Assembly: GCA_002197995.1 (NCBI GenBank)
Contig: NGZR01000002.1
Span: 7,316,001 to 7,380,000, forward strand
Reading direction: 5' to 3'
Source: Gaeumannomyces sp. JS-464
Taxonomy: Eukaryota > Ascomycota > Sordariomycetes > Magnaporthales > Magnaporthaceae
DNA: 64,000 nucleotides
Shown here: one piece after another, positions 57,062-64,000 of the stretch
How positions within the stretch are numbered: position 1 is the first letter of the stretch
Layout: every line of letters begins with the position of its first letter
Program-made: the position numbers and the translations under genes
Notes under the pieces: generated by a model
Database searches by the model: none
Told to the model about the DNA's origin: nothing
What the model saw: only the letters and a program-made list of their open reading frames with translations

Positions 57062-58772
57062 CTACCACAGGCCCATAAGCGTCTTGTCAGAGTTCGCCTT
57101 GCCATCGTAGACGAACCCAATGACCAACATGCTGACGATGAGGAGCGAAAGGGTTACGATGAGTCCGCGGCGAGCGACGGGCGAGAGACGGGACTCGTCA
57201 AACTGGGGCGACTTGAGTAGGGCGTAGGTCCACTCGAATGAACCGACAAGGCGCTGCTTGATCACGTCCCAGCCCAGGCTGTAGTAGGTCAGACCGCCGA
57301 GGGCGATCGAGTAACCCAGGAACTGCAGGAAGCTGACATGCTCTGACCAGAGCAGCACAGCGACAACGATGAGGAGAATGTTCTTGAGAATACCGGTCAG
57401 GGTGAGGACCAGAGAAGACGTCTTGCCGATCTGTATAGATTAAGTCTGGTTAGTTTCAGGTTTGGCATATTGGAAATGCCTGTTTGAAAGCAACATACCA
57501 GCATAACGCTCGCAACGTTCAGGAGGAAGGCCACAAGGGCGTTCAGCACGAGCACAATGACGCCAGTGGTGAAGACGGCCTCGAAGCTGAAGCTGGGGCC
57601 CTCAACACACAGGGCGACGAGAAAGTTCATGATGGCGCAGACGGGGCGTAGTAGTAGAGCGAGACGAGAGGGTCCATCTTCTGCTGCTCCGAATCGCCGG
57701 CGAGCATGACCTCGATCATGGTCAGGCGGAGGGCCTCGAAGACGATGCCGCCCATCTGGTAGAAGACGCCGACCCAGCTGAACTGGATCTCACCGAAGCT
57801 GGCGATGCCGACGCCGAGCACGATGACGCAGACGTTGGCGAAGACCCTGGCCGAGGGCTCCTTGAGGCGCCATGCCCACGACAGCAGCAGGACGACGACG
57901 GGGGCAGCGGCCTTCAGCATCTGGATGAAGGAGACGGATAGGTACATGTACGTCATGTTGGAGAAGACGAGCGAGCCCGAGTAGAGCAGGCCGATGGGCA
58001 CGATGCTACGCAGGTAGATGCGGCCGTTCATCTTGACCTTCTTGCGGCCGTCGATCAGCGTCGTGGTGCGCGCCAGCAGCTGCGTCGCCACGACGGAGAA
58101 TACCATGTGCCAACATGTCAGGATGACGGCTGCAGAGAGCAAAAGAGTTAGTTAGCCGTATAACGTGAATAGCGTCTCCCATACGCGGAACAGGACTGGG
58201 CCTTGGCGGGCCATCGGGGTTTGTGGAAGACCCGCTCTTGGAAGCCGTGCTTGAGCGACGGTCCGAAAAGAAGTGCCGGCCATGTGCCATGGAAGCAGCG
58301 ACTCCTGGAGTGCACGGGGGTGGGGAGGTCGGGTTGCGCACTCGGGCCAGGCCCGGGCCGTTCATGTACGTACGGTATTGCTGCACGACAGCATGTGACG
58401 TCAGCAAACAGTTCAGGCAAGCACAGGTACGCCCAAGCATGGCAGCGGCTGGGGTTGGTGTTGCGCAGAGGCTGGGAGAGTGGTGGCGGGAGGAGTGGTG
58501 GGAGAGGAAGAAGGGGTGTGCAGCACATACTGAAGCCAGCCTTGCCGATCAGGTACTTGTTGAAGAGGATTGTGGTGTTGGAAAAGAAGATCCAGCTCCT
58601 AAGTGGGTGGCCAGAACGATTAGCAAGCCGACAAGACGACGAAAAGCGCGCCGCTGCGTGTCAAGTTGCGCCACAGGCTGTGGGCAGCGGGCGGGCGACA
58701 GCATACCCAATGTAGAATGCGGGGATGCAGGCCGCGGGCGACGGGCGCCTTCTCGACGGTTGGTAAGGACAT
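57062..58772 (-). CDS. Triose-phosphate-transporter-family carrier (TPT/DMT, SLC35-like; frame breaks)
   Basis: Ten-helix membrane carrier of the TPT domain family (drug/metabolite transporter superfamily), probably in Golgi or ER, moving nucleotide sugars or phosphorylated sugars. Exons 58772-58707, 58598-58531, 58129-57499 and 57430-57062. Visible: SWIFFSNTTILFNKYLIGKA (helix 1), VILTCWHMVFSVVATQLL, YSGSLVFSNMTYMYLSVSFI, MLKAAAPVVVLLLSWAW, FEALRLTMIEVMLAG, FTTGVIVLVLNALVAFLLNV, LVLTLTGILKNILLIV and FLQFLGYSIALGGLTYYSLG, as in the fungal DUF250/TPT class. A Lys-lacking hydrophilic C-terminus follows one extra helix. Breaks: one extra C near 58721 (HPAFYIG) and one missing C near 57636 (YAPVCAIMNF). 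About 400 aa. Substrate unknown. Confidence 0.85.
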
Positions 58773-59386
58773 GTTGAACCTTGTTTTGTGGTTTAGATTC
58801 GCTGGTGGTGGTGGTGGTGGTGCTGCTGTTGTGAAGTCGCGAGGCCGACGGATTTGTGAGTCGAGAAGCAGGACGAGCGCGTCGTCGCAGTTGCGTGCAG
58901 GACAGTTGAGTGGTCTTCGCCGCCGCGGGTTCGGCAGGCGTGCGTGGGAGGAGGGACGGCGGCGCGCAGGGGAGTGGGCGAGGAAAGGAGGGACTTGACG
59001 TCGCTGACAGCTAGAGGAAGATACGCAAAGTGACGGCGGCCCCCCACGTAGACGTATCCAATGACACGGGCAGACCCCACAGAGAATTTGACAGGTCTTC
59101 CCAATAGAGAAATGCCTACAGAAGGACAGAAAGAAATTCTGGGGCCTCGGAATGCACGGCCAGGAGAATGCGACCTTGGCATCGCTGACGTGAGAACCCA
59201 GGCTCGGTCCGAGCGAGTCCGACGCTCTGGGTTGCATGGATCCTGCGGCGCGACAACAGCCATTTGATACCACCGAGCACGGCTACGGACGCGACTCTAA
59301 GCAATAGCTTGAGCCATGTCGCAAATATGCCGAGGCAATTGACACTCCAAAACATGCTTTAAATGAGTAGGAAACTCTTCCTCGCG

Positions 59387-59407
59387 GTATCTAGGTATCT
59401 ACCTAGG
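59387..59407. repeat. TAGGTA/TACCTA short repeat
   Basis: Direct and inverted copies within 21 bp. Same word family as at 401-437. Confidence 0.55.
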
Positions 59408-60681
59408 CACACCAATTCGTGTTTTCCATATCGGTGTGTGGGGGCAAACAATATTGTGCGTACATAGGGATTCCCAATATGGCTAAGTGCTTTGTATCGA
59501 CAGGGGATTGCTGCGTTCGTCTTTTTTCAAATATTTTTTTAGTCCTCGCATACACCCCTGTCAGTCGGCCCACGGCACGATGCCGACATGCCGACAAAAG
59601 GACATTTCCAGTCAGGCACGAAACGCCAAGATATCCGTTTCAGCAATCTTCATTCTTTCTGGGCACCTAGGCGGCGTATGGGGGCGTATCGTCTTCGACC
59701 TTGAGCCCCTTTGCCTCCCCTGTGATTTTATCATGAGCAAGCGAGCAAACCGAAAAGAAATTCCCGAGCCCGTGTTCGATATGACGAGTGGCAAGAGGCT
59801 TGCATATTTATTGCCCGACCTGCCATTGGCCCAGACTTGCTGGCGCGGGCGTGGATCTGGCTGGACAAAAGATCGACGGCTGTGCTTGCGTCTTTTTTGT
59901 ACGGCGGCTGAAGTCTGGGCATTCCTGAATTTCCGCAGCCATCCCTGGCATCCCCGCCGCTCTCGTGCATGCTTGTTGGGTGGCTCAGTGGAGCCTGACT
60001 TTGGACGGAGCATTGCGCTACGCTACATTGGTCTTTTTCATTTCCCCGCCTGCGTCGCCGCTTCTGATCTATCTGCAACAAGCTTCCTATCCGCCGGCGC
60101 CTTTCGGCGGAACAGCCCGCGGCTGGTCTTGCTTCGGACGCTATCCTCCAAGACATGCGGCCGGCGTGGTTGGCGTGTGTGTGCACGGGCTGGGTCTCAG
60201 CACACCGAGACCACTCCAAGCCCCCGTTCGGATAGATACAGAGGCAATTTTGGGCCAGAATGAGGCCGGCGGTCAGGAGCGAGACAAACAGCGCCCTCTG
60301 GGGTCTCGGGAGGCATCAGCCCAGGCCAGCCGTCGGGGCTGTGATTGGCACCGGGCTGGGCTCGCTGGTGCGTTAGTTTCTCGATGTGACTGGCTGGCGC
60401 TGTATCGCCGCGGTGTGCGTACAAGATAGGATCCCTGCGCGCTTCCACGAAATGGCTGCCAAGCACCTAAGCCGATCCACCGTGACACTGCTTGTGTCTG
60501 TGTCCTCGCATCTGTGTGGGTGTGGTCGGTCGGCATGCCCAGGCTGGGATCTGCCCACTGCGTCCCCACTGCACCCCAATCCTGGCCAATCACATCACAC
60601 AATGTTCGGCTTCTTATCCGTGGGCAGCTGCGGGCAGGCGGAGCATAGGTGCACGGTCCATGCCATTCCATGCACGCAGCC

Positions 60682-60703
60682 TTTTTTTTTTTTTTTTTTT
60701 TTT
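60682..60703. repeat. Poly-T run, 22 bases
   Basis: Uninterrupted T homopolymer in the gene-poor region. No element recognised beside it. Confidence 0.85.
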
Positions 60704-61363
60704 CCCTGGCTCGACCTGACTGGAGGGATCTGCTCGGCGCCCGCGCGTTTGTACTTTGTACCCCTGGAGGTACCTCGAGCGTGGTGTCCGGTTACGGCCC
60801 TTTGCTTCCTGACGTCTTCTCACTTTGCGACCACCACATCAGCCGCAGGACAGGGTTTGGCAAATGAAGACAGCCGCCATGGTTTGATTTTACCATGCCC
60901 ATCCCTCCACCTTGCTCCCCATTACACCCCTTTTGTTGGTTCCTCCAGCCTTATCCAAAATGACATGATAGGGAAGGTGCGGGATGAGCCTTTGCTCGTG
61001 TGGATCTTAACTCCCTTCCTAACTGAATTCGACGGCCCCAGTCCGCCGCACCCATCGTCCCTGCCCCTCGTCTCCGTTTCTCCTTATTATCGGGCGTAGC
61101 ACAACAAAGTTGCTCGCACAGCCTTCTCACAGGCCTCGCTTCTTCTTTTCCTTATTTCCTTCCTACTCTTGAGGGTATTCCTTCCAGTCGCTCATTCACC
61201 TCATCGTTCCCTTTCTCTTTTCTACCCCGTCTGGTCCTCTTTTGAAGCCACCAGGGATTGGTCGCATTTGTTCCTTAGGTACTTTTCTTTGTAATTTTGT
61301 TCACCATCACAGTCGTCGCCACACTCCACCACCCAACCTTTGGCCCTGATCCCCATCATCGCA

Positions 61364-62633
61364 ATGGGGAGGGCACTTCAGAACCATTCTGTCAAGTACT
61401 TGGCGGCGGCCAGCTTGCTCGTGTTTGTCTGGTTCGTCTGGCGCCTGGGACTTCACAATGATGCGCAGGAGAGGCTCGCCGGCATGGTCCCGAACGTCGT
61501 ACCAGGTGCCAGCCACAAGGAGCCCCCAAAGGAGTCGCCTAAGGAGTCACCCAAGGAGCCTTCACACGAGGTTTCCAAGACGGTGGGAGACCACCCAGAC
61601 ATCCTCGATGAGGCCGCCGCTAAGCAGTACTGCTCCAACTACCGTCTGCACCCGTTCCCGCGCGATCGCGTCCGCTCGCGCAAGATCTACGACCTGCTGC
61701 TCATCAACACCGAGTTGGAAATACTCGATGTTCGCATGGGCCAGATGGCGTCGGGCGTCGACTACTTCGTCATCCTGGAGTCCGATAAGACCTTCACCGA
61801 TAAGCCCAAGCCGCTCCACGTTGAGGAAAACTGGGCCCGCTTCCAGGCGCACCATTCGCAGATGATCCGCCGCACCATGGACCTGTCGTCGGGCGACTTC
61901 GTCAGGACCTGGGAGCGCGAGACCGCCTCGCGCAACGCCATGTACAGCCAGGTCATCCCCTTCCTCACCGGCAAGGAGGAGGCTCACCCCGACGATGTTC
62001 TGCTCGTGTCCGATGTCGACGAGTTCTTCAAGCCCGAGACACTCAAGATCTTCCGCAACTGCATCATCCCGACAAGGTCACCACCCAGTCGGACCTCTTC
62101 TACTACTCGTTCCAGTGGGTCAACGAGTACGACTGGATGCACCCCCAGGCCACCATCTACAAGGGTAAGGATACGGTTCTGCCCCAGGACCTGCGCAACC
62201 ACGGAAAGGACCACATGGTCCTGCGCGACAGCGCCTGGCACTGCAGCTACTGCTTCCCCACCGTCGCCGAGATCGTCAAGAAGATCACCAGCTTTTCGCA
62301 TACCGAGCTCGACAGGCCCGAGTTCAAGGATCCCGCCAAGATTGTCGAGCGAGTCCGCAACGGGCGCGATATGTGAGTTTTCCCATACCTTGCCACCACG
62401 TCGCCTCTCGCGGCGTCAAACACGGGGAGTCGCGGGGTCACCTTGTTTCTTTTCTCGACTCTTTTTCGTGTACTGATTTGTGTCTGCTCGTCACACAGGT
62501 TCGAGCGGAGCAACTGTACGCGCGTCGAGCACAACCAGGATGTGCCCGACTTCGTCAAGAACAACCGCGAGAAATACGGCTACATGCTGACCGCGATCCT
62601 CCCAACGCCAACTTCATCGATTACACACCTTGA
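61364..62633 (+). CDS. GT17-family glycosyltransferase (MGAT3-like; frame breaks)
   Basis: Type II Golgi-type membrane enzyme of family GT17, the family of beta-1,4-N-acetylglucosaminyltransferase III; fungal members have unsettled substrates. The ATG at 61364 starts a short cytosolic tail and one transmembrane helix (YLAAASLLVFVWFVWRLGL), then a stem with four KESP/KEPS units, then the catalytic domain: KIYDLLLINTELEILDVRM, VDYFVILESDKTFTDKPKPL, SRNAMYSQVI, and LLVSDVDEFFKPETL, where DVDE is the likely metal/nucleotide-binding acidic motif. The intron 62373-62498 (GTGAGT..ACAG) is removed, joining GRDMFERSNC. Breaks: one C missing near 62070 (IPDKVTTQSDLFYYSFQWVN) and one base missing near 62592, after which the family-like tail RDPPNANFIDYTP ends at 62633. 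About 380 aa. Confidence 0.85.
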
Positions 62634-64000
62634 GCCGGCGGCAAGCGCGAATTGCATGCTAACTAAGGCTGAGGGCCTACAAGGGTCCAACCAAATTACG
62701 AACAACCAAGATATAAACTCGCGCGCGGCCACAAGGCGCATCTAATGGGCATTTTCCCTACTTCATATGTTGTATCAATATTTCACCTCTGCAATCATGC
62801 GGAGTCGGTGGGTGTATGTCAGGTCCTGGCAGTTTCAGGGCCTTAGACTCGCAAGGCCTAGCGCATGAGGGGCGGTTGCGTTTGGCTGATCGTCCATAGC
62901 GGTTCAGGCCAGTTTTCTGTTTTTCCACTTTGGGCTTGTCTGTGCGACCATGGGGAAAGAAAAAGGGAAGAAAAAACTATAAAGTGCGAGGGTGTGTTTC
63001 GAGCTGATGATATATGAAACGATTCCAGAGGGGTTCGATCACACGAGCCAAGAAAAAAAAAAGAATAAAGTCACGGTGACATTTGTCGCATCGATCTTGG
63101 CCCCTTTCTTCCACACATGCTTCGTCCCTCCAGGGCTGAAGGCCAAAGGCGAGCCCCTATAACAACTGGGATCCGCCAACTATTGAGTGTCGTTGGGAAA
63201 CCTTGCTCGACACAAATCACCCCAACAACAGCAAAGAATTGACATGTTCGCGCCGCGTCATCCCTGCTCCTAAGAGCCGGTGACATTGAAACCTTATTTG
63301 GACAATACGACGCTAGGATCAACCGGGCGCAGGGGAAGGGGGAAAAGTATATCACGGCATTCATTTTGGGTGCTCGTTAATTATAAAAACCCGAGAACCC
63401 GGGTAGATGGATGCAAAGAAGAAATCGAACCCCATTTATGGATGTGGTGGGCCAAGCTGCGGCTGCAGCAGGGAAGCAAAAAAAAAAAGGAGAAAGAAAA
63501 AAGAAAACCAGGCCAATGTTCCAAATTCCATAACGCCGAGTGCTATGCGATGACCACCTATGTAGGGGAGATGACGGGGACACATAAAAATAAAACAAAA
63601 AAAAAAAAAGTAACGAAAACCCTCCAGCGGCAGATCCTCCCTCCCGCAGGGCGTCGTCCACCATTACCCAAAACACCCCCGAGTATTCCAAGACCGACCG
63701 ACCGGTACGGGTCACATATGTCCAACGAGTCAGAAAACCCCCGAGTTTCCCCCCTTTTCCCAAAAGAGTTTTCGCCGTCAGAACCCAAACCTGGACCACC
63801 CGTCGTCCGTTCGTTTGAAGCATACATTCTGGGCCACCGCTCGGGAACTGCCGTGTCGCATATACCCCCCCTTATACCTGCTCCCCACTCACTCGGCCGC
63901 CTGCAACATCATGCATCCCTCATTTGCCGCGGGCGCGGCTGAATAGTTTTTCACTCATCTGGTGGCAGAGGCACGCCCCGCGCGGCGTCTAGCGCCTCGT
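62634..64000. other. Intergenic region to window end
   Basis: GT17 3' region and A-rich tracts (63052-63068, 63479-63505, 63580-63612). No gene is supported; the open frame at 63280-63942 is low complexity with poly-Lys from A runs. Confidence 0.5.

Larger units (their letters stand above)
58773..61363. other. Gene-poor divergent upstream region
   Basis: 2.6 kb between the carrier and the GT17 gene. No gene is supported. It contains a TAGGTA block at 59387-59407, a 22-base T run at 60682-60703 and a pyrimidine-rich leader from about 61110 on. Confidence 0.5.

Noticed and set aside
63032..63041. GGTTCGATCA-like B-box word
   Set aside because: No pairing T stem and no cloverleaf around it.
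1..64000. CRISPR arrays, insertion sequences, intact transposons or viral genes
   Set aside because: No regular spaced repeats, transposase, reverse transcriptase or capsid-like sequence was seen on either strand.

Overview
The window is nuclear DNA of a filamentous ascomycete, most likely a Sordariomycete. The evidence is short introns of about 50-130 bp with GT..AG ends and CTAAC/CTGAC branch points, GC-rich coding exons, pyrimidine-rich leaders, and a set of single-copy fungal housekeeping genes (Snf4, Vac8, Dfg5/Dcw1, Ams2, Gcd2, Shg1, fungal mitoribosomal proteins). There are no bacterial-style operons, CRISPR arrays, tRNA or rRNA genes, or intact transposons that I can see. I cannot name the species.

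Layout, left to right: NAP-family histone chaperone (+), GPI-anchored Dfg5/Dcw1 GH76 wall enzyme (+), dihydroxyacetone kinase (+), Sm-D2 (-) divergent from 3-hydroxyisobutyryl-CoA hydrolase (+), Ams2/Spt21-type GATA protein (+), an unrecognised low-complexity protein (-), RPA subunit 3 (-), GH51 arabinofuranosidase (-) divergent from an MFS sugar porter (+), ATF/CREB-type bZIP (+), mitoribosomal uL4m (-) divergent from mL38 (+), a large RhoGAP (-), AMPK gamma subunit Snf4 (-) divergent from Vac8 (+), mitochondrial inner membrane protease Imp1 (-) divergent from mitochondrial IF3 (+), eIF2B delta (+), a small membrane protein (-) divergent from a Shg1-domain protein with a long RD/RS tail (+), a triose-phosphate-transporter-family carrier (-) divergent from a GT17 glycosyltransferase (+). 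Gene-poor stretches lie at 24.3-26.7, 27.8-29.5, 37.6-39.6, 41.1-43.3 and 58.8-61.4 kb.

Functional themes: a likely arabinan/pentose-use pair (arabinofuranosidase plus sugar porter sharing one promoter region), two head-to-head pairs of mitochondrial genes (uL4m/mL38; Imp1/IF3), chromatin (NAP, Ams2, Shg1) and nutrient signalling (Snf4).

A dominant technical feature is that many conserved genes carry single-base indels, mostly one missing G or C in a homopolymer run. Exon coordinates are given where splice sites and phases agree. Genes interrupted only by such indels are reported as one CDS with the break position noted; I read most of these as sequence errors, not pseudogenes, because they hit many essential genes in the same way.
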